Source: UMGS687 sp964383665 (GTDB lineage Bacteria > Bacillota > Clostridia > Christensenellales > UBA1242). Taken from it: 64,000 nt of DNA. A model generated the notes under the pieces. That model was given only the letters and a program-made list of their open reading frames with translations, did not search any database and was not told where the DNA came from. The position numbers were made by a program, and so were the translations under genes. Location of the stretch: the NCBI GenBank assembly GCA_964383665.1, contig CAYLHO010000002.1:62001-126000 (forward strand), written 5' to 3'. Below are positions 35,012-44,925 of the stretch, in pieces (positions within the stretch are counted from its first letter, which is position 1; each line of letters starts with the position of its first letter).

Positions 35012-38000
35012 ATGAACACATCATCAAAAACAAGAAACACATTTATCGCAATAATTCTTTCAGCGGTGCTTATGTTGGGCGCGCTTTTTTTGGGTATTTT
35101 TTTGCCAAAAGCTCCAACTGTTTCTGCTGATGAATATAACTATGGCGAATTTAATGAGGCGGGATATTATTCTCTTAACGGGGTAACTTTTTATGGAATT
35201 AAAATTAAGAACGTTGAAAACTCGTTAAAGGAAGGCGCTTATTGGCCATCATACGAAATTGTTAAAGAAGACGGCAAGCCAGTTGTTATTAAATTTGGCG
35301 AAACAGCTCTTTTGAAAGAAGATGAGGCAATTTTGCTTTGTTTCGCACGTCAAACAGATGACGAAAGTGGATTTGTTAAAGACTCAACCGGCGGAATAAT
35401 TTCCAAACCAATCGACTATTTAAGCGCAACTGTTAAAGTTAATGGAGATGATAAAGCGAATGCGTTGGAAAACAGCATTTCAACAGCAGGCGATGAAACA
35501 TACATTAAAGAACTGGGGTATATAATTGACCCAAACAACTGCATTTCAGAAAGCGGAAAACTTGGTGTTAACAGTGGCAATGAGGGGCTTGTTGAGTTTT
35601 CAACAAAAGAATATGAACTTGAAGGAACTCTTCAAAATTTCAGTTTTATGTTTTATGTGTTTAAGGAATCAACCTATCGCAGAACTGAAACAACGAACAC
35701 GTCAACAGATTTTGTTCGCCCAAATGCATTAATTACCGCAACTAATCAAGTTTCCGATCCAACAACAGTTGAAGACTACTATTCAGAATATTTTTTCTAT
35801 TTCAAAGATCAAAACTTGCCATATTTAACTTTTGACCCAACAAGATTTGAAGTTTCAATTGAAAAAACAGTCCACAGAACTTCAACAACCTACACTTTTG
35901 CATACGACAAAACGGCAACAAGCGGGAAAGAAACAATTGTTAATCAAAAAATAACAAAAGTTGCAAAAGAAGTTGGCGGAAAGAAAATTCTTCAAACAAT
36001 AACTCAATCGCTTTCAACAATGGACATTTATGCAAGAACGCTTCGCGTTGTTGAAGATATTAACGGAGCAGGAGCGCCAACTGGGAAAATCAGAATTTAT
36101 TTTGAAGATCTTGGCGAATATAAAATAACTTACACCGCGGTTTATCATAATGGCAGCGGCGAAAAAATTGTTTTAGAGAACCTTAATGAAGGCGGGAAAG
36201 CCGACAAACTTTCTGTTTTTGGAACGGAACTTACATATCAAGATTATGACAAGGGGCAATCACCATTCCGAAACGAGGACAACACTTTCTTTGCAGACTT
36301 AACTGGGATATTAACAATTGACGGAGCGGGGGAAAATTCTTTTTCAAAAGAAGCAGAAACAGGCGCTTGGAAATTGAATCTTTCAAGCGATGTTAGAGTT
36401 GCCTCAACAAATCAACCTCCAATCAAACTTATGTTTAATTCAGTTGTAAGCGATTTTAAGGTTTACTATTCAAGTTCGATTGATGGAGAATTTAAACTTC
36501 AAGATGGATATGGCTATACATCAATTCTTGAAAAACCAGGTTACTATGTTGTTACTGTACAATCCAAATATGATTCATATAAAACATGGGTTGGAGCAAC
36601 AAAAACGGCAAGAACCGAAGAGCAAGTTGTTGAACAAGTTTATGTTTTTCAAATTAAGCAACAAACATCAAATCTTCAACTTTATATCCTTGGGAACGAT
36701 GGCGAGATTGTTCCAGAGGAAAACCGCGAAAGAATTTATGCCGACAACTATGTTAAAAACGGTGTTCAAATTATCGAATTTGAAAAGGCAAATGAATTCG
36801 ATTCTCAAATTTACTTTGAAATAACCAAGAAGGGGTACACTCAAACCGCAGCGGGAGTTCAAACAATAACTTTGCCAAATGAAAGCGCAAGCGAACTTTC
36901 AGACGAAACAAAGCAATGGCTATTGTCGTATGGAATTGAAAAGTTTGATGGGTATTATGTTTTAAAACCACGCAATAATGTTGAAGTTGACGGTGTTTAC
37001 ACTCTTTCTCTTAAGTTTGGGAAAAACGGGAAAGAAACAATATCTTTCAAACTTGACACGGAAAAAATTAACGGAATTGTTTCCTATTCTGCAACTGAAA
37101 CAACAGGAACGCAATATTTCAGCACAAGAACTCTTATTGGAAAAGAAGGGCAAATTGGGTTGACAAACATGCCTTTCACTCTTCTTTGGAGCAATAAACA
37201 AAGCGGCGCGAAAATAACTGCCAAGTTTGTTCGTTTCACTCTTGATTCAAGACTTTTCAGTGCAAACGATTCCGATTACATTCTCAACACAACTTGGCTT
37301 GCTTCTGACTATGCAATTTCACTTTCAGAAAGTAATCCAGAAACAATCTATGAAAAAGCAGAAAGCAAAGATAAAGTTACTGCTAAATCTGTTTTAAGCT
37401 TGAGCGGGCTGTATATTTTCCAACTTGAAGATGAGGCGGGGAATTTAGCATATTATTCAGTTATTGTTGATAACTCAACATCAACAGTTTTGCAAAAGCC
37501 AACAAGCTCGTCAGATTCTTTCAAAAAAATTAACGGCGTTAACAACGTTTCGGAAGCAACAACAATTTTCTTCGGTTCGCATAAGGCAATTCAACTTATT
37601 CAAATTGTTAAAAACGGAACTTCAAGCACGGTTGAATCTGTTACAACAAGTTCTTCGGTTCTTGGAGGAAGCGAATCAGAGCTTACAGCGGCTCAAAAAT
37701 ATTTAAAAGCGCTTTTTGAAAATCTTTCATCCTACGATAAAAATGGGATAATTTCAACAAGCGAAGGAAAGCTTTTTGTTGCTGTTCCAATTAAATCTGT
37801 CTATTCAAAAACAGGAAGCACAATTGTTCAACTTCCAGACGACGTAATTGCTCAAGGATATTACAACATTGAAGCGCCATTGAATGAAAACAACAGACTT
37901 CAAGATTTAACATACTATTTCCAAATTTATGACGAATCGAACTTGTCGAAAAACGCACCAACAACTTCTTATGTTGTTCGCTTTAACACCGACGCAACTG

Positions 38001-41000
38001 GACTTTTAATCTATACAGAAAGTGGAAAGGTTGATGAATCTTTGGTTGACAGCGTTAATTCGAAAACTTCCGATGACTATTCCGAAAGAGTTAAATATTT
38101 CAAGGCAACAAATGGGCTTAAAGTATATTTAACATGGGACAACTTAATGCCAATTGATGAACTTGGGGCATATGTTGATGTAAGTCGTGATGGACTTGTT
38201 TGCGATTTCTATCCGCTTGTTTATAACCATTCAACCCACACATATGAATATGGGGCGGAGGCAACCAGAATTGGGCTTGGGTTCGACTCGTTCTCCGATG
38301 ATCAACTTCAAAGCGGCTATGATGCAACATTGCCTGTTGAAATTCCACTTAACGTTATAAACGGGCAAACACAACCGGGGAAATATGTTATAACGAGAAA
38401 ATATTCCCCAGCGCATGGCGCAGCAACTCTTGGCGATCTTGGAAGCGATTTTGAGACAATTCAAATTGTTTTCTTTGTTGACAGAAATGATATAATTTCG
38501 CCAGAAAATGTTGATGGCGAGCGCGTTGGGTTCTACTCATACATAACAACGTTTGATGGCGGAGATGTTCTTAAAAAAGAGTTCTTTAATGAATTATACC
38601 GACAATCGCAAGGCTCAAACAACTACGTTATCCAAACAAATCAACTTCCAATTGGTTTCTATATTCCTGTTGCAAAATATGGAACGGTTAATCAACTTTC
38701 TAACGGAATTTTAGGAAATGTTCTTCAACTTGATGAAGTTCAACAAACAAGCATTTCAAATGTTAAATTTACCGATTCTGTTAAGTTTAATGGGCTTGAT
38801 GTTAACCAACAACTTGGACTTACATCAACATATTCACCTTTTGAACTTACTGTTGTTTTAGTTTCTCCTGAAATTCAAATTAAAGACGGAAACGAGGAGA
38901 ATGTTTATTACTACTATTCCTTAAACAAAAATGGATATTACATGCTTTCGGGCTATTCAATTGGTGAACTTGGTCTTTCGGAAACACCAACTCCAATTAT
39001 GAATGCACAAGCATTTTTAAACGGTTCTGCGCTTGGTTCGCAATATGTAACAGGGAACTATGAACTCAGAATTGGTTGCATTTCAAACGATAAAACAAAC
39101 ACATTTGAACAAAATTTCAAGGTTATAGTTAATGTTTATGCGAATGGACCAGACTATGAATTGGACGCAGAATATTCTGACCTTGAGAACATGGAAAGCA
39201 AGGATATTGTTTCTCAAAATGGAAAAGATTTTTGGACAAACACCAACGAAATTAGAATTTCTTGGAGTAAAACTTCAAATGAATATTTAACAGCAATTGA
39301 CATTGCTCAAATCTCTTATACCTATGCAATTGGAACGTCAAGAACAATTGTTCCAAACGTTAGCAACGCAGAAGGGATTTTGCTTGTTAATGGCGATGAA
39401 AAAACCTTCTTCTTTAGTGGAGAGCTAATTACGCCGCTCTTTGATGAAGGCGAAAATAAATATTATTTGTTGAATGGCGACGAAAAGGCTTATTTCTCGT
39501 TCCCAATTGTTATAACCCAAAGCGGCAACACATTCAATTTTGTTGCAACCTTCCCAGCAGAAGCAACAAACTTAACAATTGACATGAGCTTTGAAGGCTA
39601 CAGCACCGACACTCTTAAATTCTATCGCCCATATTATCCAAATGCGCTCTATAAAGAAACGAAAAATGTCTATTTCGACCGCATCGCTCCTGTTGGGTCG
39701 ATTGCAGAACTTAAAAATGGAGATAAAACAATTGAGGGTGTTGCAGAAAGCTTTTTAAGAGAATCTTCCGATTCCCGTTATTCAAAATCTGCAACAAACG
39801 GAATGTTTGCTTATTACACATATAAGGTTAATAAAAACTATCTTATATCCTTATCTCAATTGATTGAAACAAACCCATTAACAGAAACTAAAACTTTCTA
39901 CTTCCGTTCTTTCAACGGGAAATACACAAGTTCGGCATTTAAGGAAACTGGTTTAGGCTTCGACAAAACCTCAAGAGGCGATAACCTTTTCAGTGAGTAC
40001 TTTGCAGAAGGAAATGGCTGGACAAAGGTTTCAAGCGCTCTCGGTGATGAAACATTAATTCCAGAAGGCTACTATGAAATTGTTGAACTCGACTATGCTG
40101 GAAACGCAACAATCTATTCAATTTACATTGGCGAAACAAGAGAAATTGAAATCAATGTTGACAGAAAGATTAAGGAAATTGAACAGGGAAAGGTTTTAAT
40201 TTCAAAACAAGTTGACGAAAACCTTGTTGAAACAATTAACGCAGAAGTTACATTTGGAGATTTATCTCAACTTTTCAAGGGAATAACAAATGAACCTGCA
40301 ATTGTTAGCAGCTATGATTTCTTGAAATTAAACTGGATTTCATTCAATAGCGAAAATCCTTATGCTTATTTAAAACTTGTTATCGACCAGGTTGTTTATT
40401 TCTTGACTCCAGACAACATGGAAAACGATGGCGAAAAACTTGTTTACACAAGCGCATACACAATTCTTGGCGAGAAAGTAAGTTTAAAGGATATAACAAT
40501 TTCTGGTGAGGGAACTTCCCACACAATTTCATTTGTTGACACGATCAATGTTGTTAACAATTTACCATCAATATATAATGTTGAAGCAAAGGTTTCTTCT
40601 TCATCTGCGAGGTTAACCGACAACGGCGGAGCACTTGTTGTTTCCGATCCAAGCGGAATTGTTGATTCCCAAGGAAATCCAATTTCGTCAACTTTGGCGC
40701 TTATGATAACAACACCGCTTAACCCAGCGTTGTTTGTTAACGAAGATGCAATCAGAATTTTCAAAATTGCCTCAGACGGGAAGATTGTTCAATATCGAGT
40801 TGGAGATGCAGAAAATCCAATCTACATTTTTGAAAACGTTTTGGCAACAAGCAAAATAACATATTACTATATTAAAGCAGAAAACGATTTCTTAACTTCA
40901 ACTTTCTATGTTCTTTACAAAGATAACTTTGATAACGAATATAAAGACCTTGTTGAATATAAAGCGGCAAGTTTCAATCGTTTTGAAGGAGATATGGACA

Positions 41001-43186
41001 TAACTCCAGATTCTCAATTTAAGAACGAAATTTTGGTTTCAGGACCAGTTGCTGTTAACATTTCAAACATCTATCAAGTTCTTTTAACGAATGAAAAAGG
41101 CGGAAGTGTTGCAGGGAAGTTTAATAAAATCGACAGCCTTCTTCTTGGTGGGGCATACACGCAATATCAACTTTTTGCTCCGTCATCAACCTCGTCAGCT
41201 TTCACAGGCGGCAAAACAACATTCAAAATTGATCTTAAATATAACATTCCAGATGAAATTTCAGATGCAATTGCAGGATTATATTCTGCCGACGAAAACG
41301 GGGTTATTGAAACAATTTATGTAACAATCTTCAATCAAATGCCGGTTATTAAGGCAACCGACTTGAATGGGGAGGACATTTCAGATGCGCTTTTCGGAAA
41401 AGAAATTAACCAAAGCGATTCAATAACTCTTTCATTCCTTAACGGAAACGAAATTTCTGAAGCCCTTGGCTACACAACAAAGGTTTTCCTTAAAAAACGT
41501 GGAACAGAAGAAGATTATGTTCAAATAACTTCGCCATATGTTGTTAGTGAGCCAGGTGTTTACGATTTGTATATGCAAAACTTTGACAGTGATGGAAACC
41601 CTCTTTCCTATGTTGTTTCAAAAGATTTTGTCATTTCTGATCTTGATGTTATGTTCTATACTGTTGTTAAAACAAATTCATATGGTAATCAAGAAATTGT
41701 TTCTCCAACAGGAAAAGTTCTTGAATATGAGAAAGGGAAATTTGCTTCCTATCACTACATTGTTAACACAAATCAGTTTGATGTTATAACAAATGGTGCG
41801 CATGTTTCCAAAAAGCTTATCTTCAGTTCAAGCAACTTGTTTGTTTATGAGGTTGCAAGCACTTCGGGAACAATTTATAAAGCAACAATTGCGGTTAGCG
41901 TTGTTGACCAAACAAATGACATTCTTGCTTCAAATCCATTTATTTGGTTCTTGGGAACAACCTATAGCGTTCCTTCGGAAAACAACTATATTCGCTCAAC
42001 AACAAAAGAAATCTATCTTTGCGCTGATGACATTTATGACCAAATAAGTTTGCGTTGGGCATCATATTTTGGGATTGCTGAAAATCAAATAACATGTTAT
42101 GTCTCTCAAGATGAGGGGAAAACATGGTTCAAAGCAGATGCTGTTTCGGAAAGCGGAGCATCAACAATTGTAATTTCAAAATCGTCCAGTTATCTTTTCC
42201 GTTTCGAAGATAAGGCAGGAAACATTCAATTGTTCTCTTCCCCATCAGGTTTCCCAAGCGAAACAACAAAAGTTAACTTCATTAGAAGCGTTATAATTAA
42301 TGTTAACGGAGGGGCTGCAATCGACAACGCTGTTTATAATGAAAGCGTTACGATAACAATTCCAGTTAGCACAACACGCTTCTATTCAACAACACCAATA
42401 ATTTCTGTTTTAAGAAACAATGAAATCTATAATGTTTCATCAAATGGAAATGGCGAGTACATTTTCAACGAAACAGGAACATATAAAGTTGTTTTTTCTG
42501 CAAAAGTTGAAGGGGGAACAAAAGATTTGAATGAAGATGTTTTAACCTTCACAATTATCAATAAAAACGATTCTCGTTGGGCGTTTAACTATGTTAACTA
42601 CAATAACTATACAATTTCCTCAATTAAATTTAATGGCGAGGAGTTGACCGATGTTTTCAAAAACAGAATTCTTGAAATTGAAAACGAAATCAATCTTTCG
42701 GCGTTCGACGTTGATTCTGTTGGAAACAGATGGTTTGATAATGGCGTTTACACGATAACCCTTCTTGCTTCCGACTCAACAGGAACGCAAACAATTGAAT
42801 TTAGTTTCTGGCTTAACAATTCTTCTGTTCCAATGAGTGTTTCTCTTAAAGAAGGCGAATCAACAACCGGAACTGTTACAATTGAATATAACAAAGGCAA
42901 CTTATTTGAAATATTGGGCGATTGTTACATTCAAATTGACAGCAGAGTTATCGACACAATCGACAGCTCAAGCAGTTTTGAAAGCGCGCTATATAAACTT
43001 AACAGTTTTGGTTCTCACTACATTCAAGTTTACACAAGCAGCGGGAAACTTGTTTACTCCTATCATGTTGAAATAACAGAACCCCTTAACACAATTTCAA
43101 TCATATTAATTGTTGTTTCGTGTGTTCTTGTTGTTGCCGGGCTTTTAATCTTCTTCCTTTTAAGAAAGAGAATGCAAGTTCGTTAA
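35012..43186 (+). CDS. Giant cell-surface protein with Ig-like repeats, 2724 residues
   Basis: Signal peptide (residues 1-38, hydrophobic LSAVLMLGALFLGIFLP, likely cut after SADE-adjacent VSA), about 2640 extracellular residues, then one C-terminal helix (ISIILIVVSCVLVVAGLLIF) with a basic tail RKRMQVR; there is no LPXTG motif. The body looks like a chain of beta-sandwich domains: segments of the type GLYIFQLEDEAGN, GYYEIVELDYAGN and SYLFRFEDKAGN recur near the ends of repeats, as in bacterial Ig-like domains. Almost no Cys. I recognise no catalytic motif; adhesion or envelope scaffolding is the likely role. ATG at 35012 has GGGGGA 4-9 nt upstream. Confidence 0.85.
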   Translation: MNTSSKTRNTFIAIILSAVLMLGALFLGIFLPKAPTVSADEYNYGEFNEAGYYSLNGVTFYGIKIKNVENSLKEGAYWPSYEIVKEDGKPVVIKFGETALLKEDEAILLCFARQTDDESGFVKDSTGGIISKPIDYLSATVKVNGDDKANALENSISTAGDETYIKELGYIIDPNNCISESGKLGVNSGNEGLVEFSTKEYELEGTLQNFSFMFYVFKESTYRRTETTNTSTDFVRPNALITATNQVSDPTTVEDYYSEYFFYFKDQNLPYLTFDPTRFEVSIEKTVHRTSTTYTFAYDKTATSGKETIVNQKITKVAKEVGGKKILQTITQSLSTMDIYARTLRVVEDINGAGAPTGKIRIYFEDLGEYKITYTAVYHNGSGEKIVLENLNEGGKADKLSVFGTELTYQDYDKGQSPFRNEDNTFFADLTGILTIDGAGENSFSKEAETGAWKLNLSSDVRVASTNQPPIKLMFNSVVSDFKVYYSSSIDGEFKLQDGYGYTSILEKPGYYVVTVQSKYDSYKTWVGATKTARTEEQVVEQVYVFQIKQQTSNLQLYILGNDGEIVPEENRERIYADNYVKNGVQIIEFEKANEFDSQIYFEITKKGYTQTAAGVQTITLPNESASELSDETKQWLLSYGIEKFDGYYVLKPRNNVEVDGVYTLSLKFGKNGKETISFKLDTEKINGIVSYSATETTGTQYFSTRTLIGKEGQIGLTNMPFTLLWSNKQSGAKITAKFVRFTLDSRLFSANDSDYILNTTWLASDYAISLSESNPETIYEKAESKDKVTAKSVLSLSGLYIFQLEDEAGNLAYYSVIVDNSTSTVLQKPTSSSDSFKKINGVNNVSEATTIFFGSHKAIQLIQIVKNGTSSTVESVTTSSSVLGGSESELTAAQKYLKALFENLSSYDKNGIISTSEGKLFVAVPIKSVYSKTGSTIVQLPDDVIAQGYYNIEAPLNENNRLQDLTYYFQIYDESNLSKNAPTTSYVVRFNTDATGLLIYTESGKVDESLVDSVNSKTSDDYSERVKYFKATNGLKVYLTWDNLMPIDELGAYVDVSRDGLVCDFYPLVYNHSTHTYEYGAEATRIGLGFDSFSDDQLQSGYDATLPVEIPLNVINGQTQPGKYVITRKYSPAHGAATLGDLGSDFETIQIVFFVDRNDIISPENVDGERVGFYSYITTFDGGDVLKKEFFNELYRQSQGSNNYVIQTNQLPIGFYIPVAKYGTVNQLSNGILGNVLQLDEVQQTSISNVKFTDSVKFNGLDVNQQLGLTSTYSPFELTVVLVSPEIQIKDGNEENVYYYYSLNKNGYYMLSGYSIGELGLSETPTPIMNAQAFLNGSALGSQYVTGNYELRIGCISNDKTNTFEQNFKVIVNVYANGPDYELDAEYSDLENMESKDIVSQNGKDFWTNTNEIRISWSKTSNEYLTAIDIAQISYTYAIGTSRTIVPNVSNAEGILLVNGDEKTFFFSGELITPLFDEGENKYYLLNGDEKAYFSFPIVITQSGNTFNFVATFPAEATNLTIDMSFEGYSTDTLKFYRPYYPNALYKETKNVYFDRIAPVGSIAELKNGDKTIEGVAESFLRESSDSRYSKSATNGMFAYYTYKVNKNYLISLSQLIETNPLTETKTFYFRSFNGKYTSSAFKETGLGFDKTSRGDNLFSEYFAEGNGWTKVSSALGDETLIPEGYYEIVELDYAGNATIYSIYIGETREIEINVDRKIKEIEQGKVLISKQVDENLVETINAEVTFGDLSQLFKGITNEPAIVSSYDFLKLNWISFNSENPYAYLKLVIDQVVYFLTPDNMENDGEKLVYTSAYTILGEKVSLKDITISGEGTSHTISFVDTINVVNNLPSIYNVEAKVSSSSARLTDNGGALVVSDPSGIVDSQGNPISSTLALMITTPLNPALFVNEDAIRIFKIASDGKIVQYRVGDAENPIYIFENVLATSKITYYYIKAENDFLTSTFYVLYKDNFDNEYKDLVEYKAASFNRFEGDMDITPDSQFKNEILVSGPVAVNISNIYQVLLTNEKGGSVAGKFNKIDSLLLGGAYTQYQLFAPSSTSSAFTGGKTTFKIDLKYNIPDEISDAIAGLYSADENGVIETIYVTIFNQMPVIKATDLNGEDISDALFGKEINQSDSITLSFLNGNEISEALGYTTKVFLKKRGTEEDYVQITSPYVVSEPGVYDLYMQNFDSDGNPLSYVVSKDFVISDLDVMFYTVVKTNSYGNQEIVSPTGKVLEYEKGKFASYHYIVNTNQFDVITNGAHVSKKLIFSSSNLFVYEVASTSGTIYKATIAVSVVDQTNDILASNPFIWFLGTTYSVPSENNYIRSTTKEIYLCADDIYDQISLRWASYFGIAENQITCYVSQDEGKTWFKADAVSESGASTIVISKSSSYLFRFEDKAGNIQLFSSPSGFPSETTKVNFIRSVIINVNGGAAIDNAVYNESVTITIPVSTTRFYSTTPIISVLRNNEIYNVSSNGNGEYIFNETGTYKVVFSAKVEGGTKDLNEDVLTFTIINKNDSRWAFNYVNYNNYTISSIKFNGEELTDVFKNRILEIENEINLSAFDVDSVGNRWFDNGVYTITLLASDSTGTQTIEFSFWLNNSSVPMSVSLKEGESTTGTVTIEYNKGNLFEILGDCYIQIDSRVIDTIDSSSSFESALYKLNSFGSHYIQVYTSSGKLVYSYHVEITEPLNTISIILIVVSCVLVVAGLLIFFLLRKRMQVR

Positions 43187-43191
43187 AACAA

Positions 43192-43218
43192 AAAAACAGC
43201 CAATAATGGCTGTTTTTT
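43192..43218 (+). terminator. Terminator after the giant gene
   Basis: Short stem ACAGCC/GGCTGT followed by seven T. Confidence 0.85.
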
Positions 43219-43258
43219 TGTTGCGCACAAAAAGTCTATGGAAAATGTTAAAAAACCG

Positions 43259-43287
43259 TTGACATATTTTTCGCTTTGTGCTATTAT
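43259..43287 (+). promoter_or_regulatory. Promoter of infC-rpmI-rplT
   Basis: TTGACA, 17-nt spacer, TATTAT. Confidence 0.85.
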
Positions 43288-43293
43288 ACCTAA

Positions 43294-43439
43294 CGAAAGC
43301 AGAAGGGACCATCTTCTCACCAGTCAGCAATTAAGTTAGATTAGGTTGTTAGTTTTAATAAAAGTTTGGCATTTGTCAAACATAAAACTATAGATGGGAA
43401 CGGCAGCGTTTCCAATTTTTATTTTAGGAGGACACAACA
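43294..43439 (+). promoter_or_regulatory. infC leader RNA, L20-leader-like, with attenuator
   Basis: About 145-nt untranslated leader. Hairpins: AGAAG-CTTCT near 43304, GTTTG-CAAAC near 43364-43379, and an intrinsic-terminator hairpin TGGGAACG/CGTTTCCA (43395-43414, loop GCAG) followed by ATTTTTATTTT, just before the RBS. This is the layout of the L20 leader of Bacillota, in which excess L20 causes premature termination. Identity with the Rfam family is inferred from position and shape. Confidence 0.7.
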
Positions 43440-43952
43440 ATTTTTAAGGAACTTTTAATCAATGAGCAAATTAGCGCAAGTGAAGTTAGAGTTATAAGCC
43501 AAGATGGCGAGCAACTTGGAATTATGAAAATTTCTGCTGCACACGACCTTGCCGATCAAGCAAATTTAGATTTGGTTTGCATGAACGGAAATTCAAATCC
43601 GCCAGTTTGCAAAATCATGAACTATGGCAAATATAAATTTGATGCCATCAAAAAAGAAAAAGAAGCAAAGAAAAATCAAAAAGTGACCGAACTTAAAGAA
43701 ATTCAACTTTCAATGACAATCGACACCCACGATTTGGAAGTTAAAGCCAAACACGGGAAAAGATTTTTGGAGGAAGGAAACAAGGTTAAAGTTGTTTTAA
43801 GAATGCGTGGGCGTCAACAAGCCTATGCGCAAAACGCAATTAATGTTGTTAAGAATTTCTATTCCATGCTTCAAGAACTTGGAACAATTGATAAAGAGCC
43901 AGAAATTGTTGGGAGAAACATTATTTTAATAATTTCCCCAAAAACAAAATAG
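43440..43952 (+). CDS. infC: Translation initiation factor IF-3, ATT start
   Basis: 170 residues. Reading back from the conserved INEQISASEVRVISQDGEQLGIM there is no ATG, GTG or TTG in frame before the stop, but ATT at 43440 lies 8 nt after a perfect AGGAGG. A non-canonical AUU start is the known device by which IF-3 represses its own synthesis in E. coli and many bacteria, so the start is well supported. An ATG at 43524 would remove the N-terminal domain. First gene of infC-rpmI-rplT. Confidence 0.94.
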   Translation: MFKELLINEQISASEVRVISQDGEQLGIMKISAAHDLADQANLDLVCMNGNSNPPVCKIMNYGKYKFDAIKKEKEAKKNQKVTELKEIQLSMTIDTHDLEVKAKHGKRFLEEGNKVKVVLRMRGRQQAYAQNAINVVKNFYSMLQELGTIDKEPEIVGRNIILIISPKTK

Positions 43953-43985
43953 GAAAAATAAAATTTTTAGAAGGAGAAGATTTTT

Positions 43986-44180
43986 ATGCCAAAAATGAAA
44001 TCCCACAGCGGAGCAAAGAAAAGATTTAAAGTAAGTAAATCAGGAAATGTTAAGTTTGCAAAGGCAAACAGAGGCCATTTCTTAACAGAAAAGTCGAAAT
44101 CAAGAAAAAGACACTTGAGAAAAGCTGGATTCCTTAAAGGAAAACAAGCACAAACCATTAAGACGATGGTTCAAGGTTAA
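43986..44180 (+). CDS. rpmI: 50S ribosomal protein L35
   Basis: 64 residues, highly basic; MPKMKSHSGAKKRFKVSKSG is the family start. AAGGAGAAG precedes the ATG. Between infC and rplT as in nearly all Bacillota. Confidence 0.98.
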   Translation: MPKMKSHSGAKKRFKVSKSGNVKFAKANRGHFLTEKSKSRKRHLRKAGFLKGKQAQTIKTMVQG

Positions 44181-44191
44181 GGAGGAGCACA

Positions 44192-44548
44192 ATGAGAATT
44201 AAAAGATCAGTTAACTCTCTCAAAAAACGTAGAGCAGTTTTAAAACAAGCAAAAGGTTACAGAGGAGCAAAATCTAAACTTTACAGAATTGCAAACGAAG
44301 CAGTTATGAAAAGTGGAAACTATGCTTACATTGGAAGAAGACTTAAGAAAAGAGATTTCCGTCGCCTTTGGATTGCAAGAATTAACGCAGCTTGCCGCCT
44401 TAACGACATTTCATATTCAAGATTTATCAACGGGCTTAAAGTTGCAAACATTTCACTTAACAGAAAAGTTCTTTCCGAGCTTGCAACAAACAATCCAACT
44501 GAATTTGCAGCATTGGTTTCAACAGCAAAAACAGCACTTGCAAAATAA
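44192..44548 (+). CDS. rplT: 50S ribosomal protein L20
   Basis: 118 residues; MRIKRSVNSLKKRRAVLKQAKGYRG and the SRFINGLKVANISLNRKVLSELA block are typical. L20 is the likely ligand of the leader upstream of infC. RBS AAGGAGGAG. No terminator seen before the tRNA-Lys promoter. Confidence 0.98.
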   Translation: MRIKRSVNSLKKRRAVLKQAKGYRGAKSKLYRIANEAVMKSGNYAYIGRRLKKRDFRRLWIARINAACRLNDISYSRFINGLKVANISLNRKVLSELATNNPTEFAALVSTAKTALAK

Positions 44549-44572
44549 ATTAATAAATTTGTTGTAAAATTA

Positions 44573-44601
44573 TTGACAATCGAGATTGAATGAGATATAA
44601 T
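44573..44601 (+). promoter_or_regulatory. Promoter of tRNA-Lys with flanking inverted repeat
   Basis: TTGACA, 17 nt, TATAAT: a perfect consensus. A 9-bp perfect inverted repeat, CGAGATTGA (44581-44589) and TCAATCTCG (44601-44609), brackets the -10 box, which could be an operator or a 5' hairpin. Confidence 0.85.
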
Positions 44602-44614
44602 CAATCTCGCTTGT

Positions 44615-44691
44615 GGTTCACTAGCTCAGCCGGCTAGAGCACTTGACTTTTAATCAAGGGGTCCCGGGTTCGAATCCCGGGTGAGCCACCA
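44615..44691 (+). tRNA. tRNA-Lys (TTT)
   Basis: 77-nt cloverleaf, acceptor GGTTCAC/GTGAGCC, anticodon TTT in loop CTTTTAA, encoded CCA. The 3' side carries an integrase remnant. Confidence 0.96.
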
Positions 44692-44697
44692 TTTTGT

Positions 44698-44740
44698 GGA
44701 TACAACGTCTAACTGTCACTAGATGTTGTGTCCTTTTTTT
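44698..44740 (+). terminator. Terminator of tRNA-Lys
   Basis: Imperfect stem GGATACAACGTCTA/TAGATGTTGTGTCC followed by eight T. Confidence 0.85.
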
Positions 44741-44765
44741 TGCAGGTTTTCAAATTGGCAAAATC

Positions 44766-44837
44766 GTGATGTCAAAAGTGATGTCAAAAGTGATGTCAAA
44801 AATGATGTCAAAAGTGATGTCAAAAATGATGTCAAAA
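44766..44837 (+). repeat. 12-bp tandem repeat, 6 copies (tRNA-Lys site)
   Basis: Six head-to-tail units of GTGATGTCAAAA (units 4 and 6 begin with A), preceded by the block TTTTCAAATTGGCAAAA (44747-44763). Same unit as beside both tRNA-Thr genes. The integrase remnant's stop codon lies in unit 6. Confidence 0.92.
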
Positions 44838-44925
44838 AGTGGGGTAAAGCCCATTGTATAATTTGACTATATTTTCTTTTGGATCTTGTCGCGTGTGTTG
44901 TTTCATAACTGTTTGTTTGCGAACA
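44832..44925 (-). pseudogene. Tyrosine recombinase (integrase), C-terminal remnant, copy 2
   Basis: On the minus strand, QDPKE then IVKLYNGLYPTF and TGA, closely matching copy 1 (IVNLYKGLYTTF) in sequence and in the position of the stop inside the repeat array. Upstream of this the YTH region has decayed (KQHTRQDP in place of IYTHLDP) and no open frame continues. Points towards the tRNA-Lys 3' end. Confidence 0.7.

Noticed and set aside
44766..44837. Tandem 12-bp array considered as a CRISPR or a coding repeat
   Set aside because: Units are head to tail with no spacers, and there is no cas gene. A KVMS-type reading frame exists on the plus strand but has no start signal and the array is shared with integrase scars.
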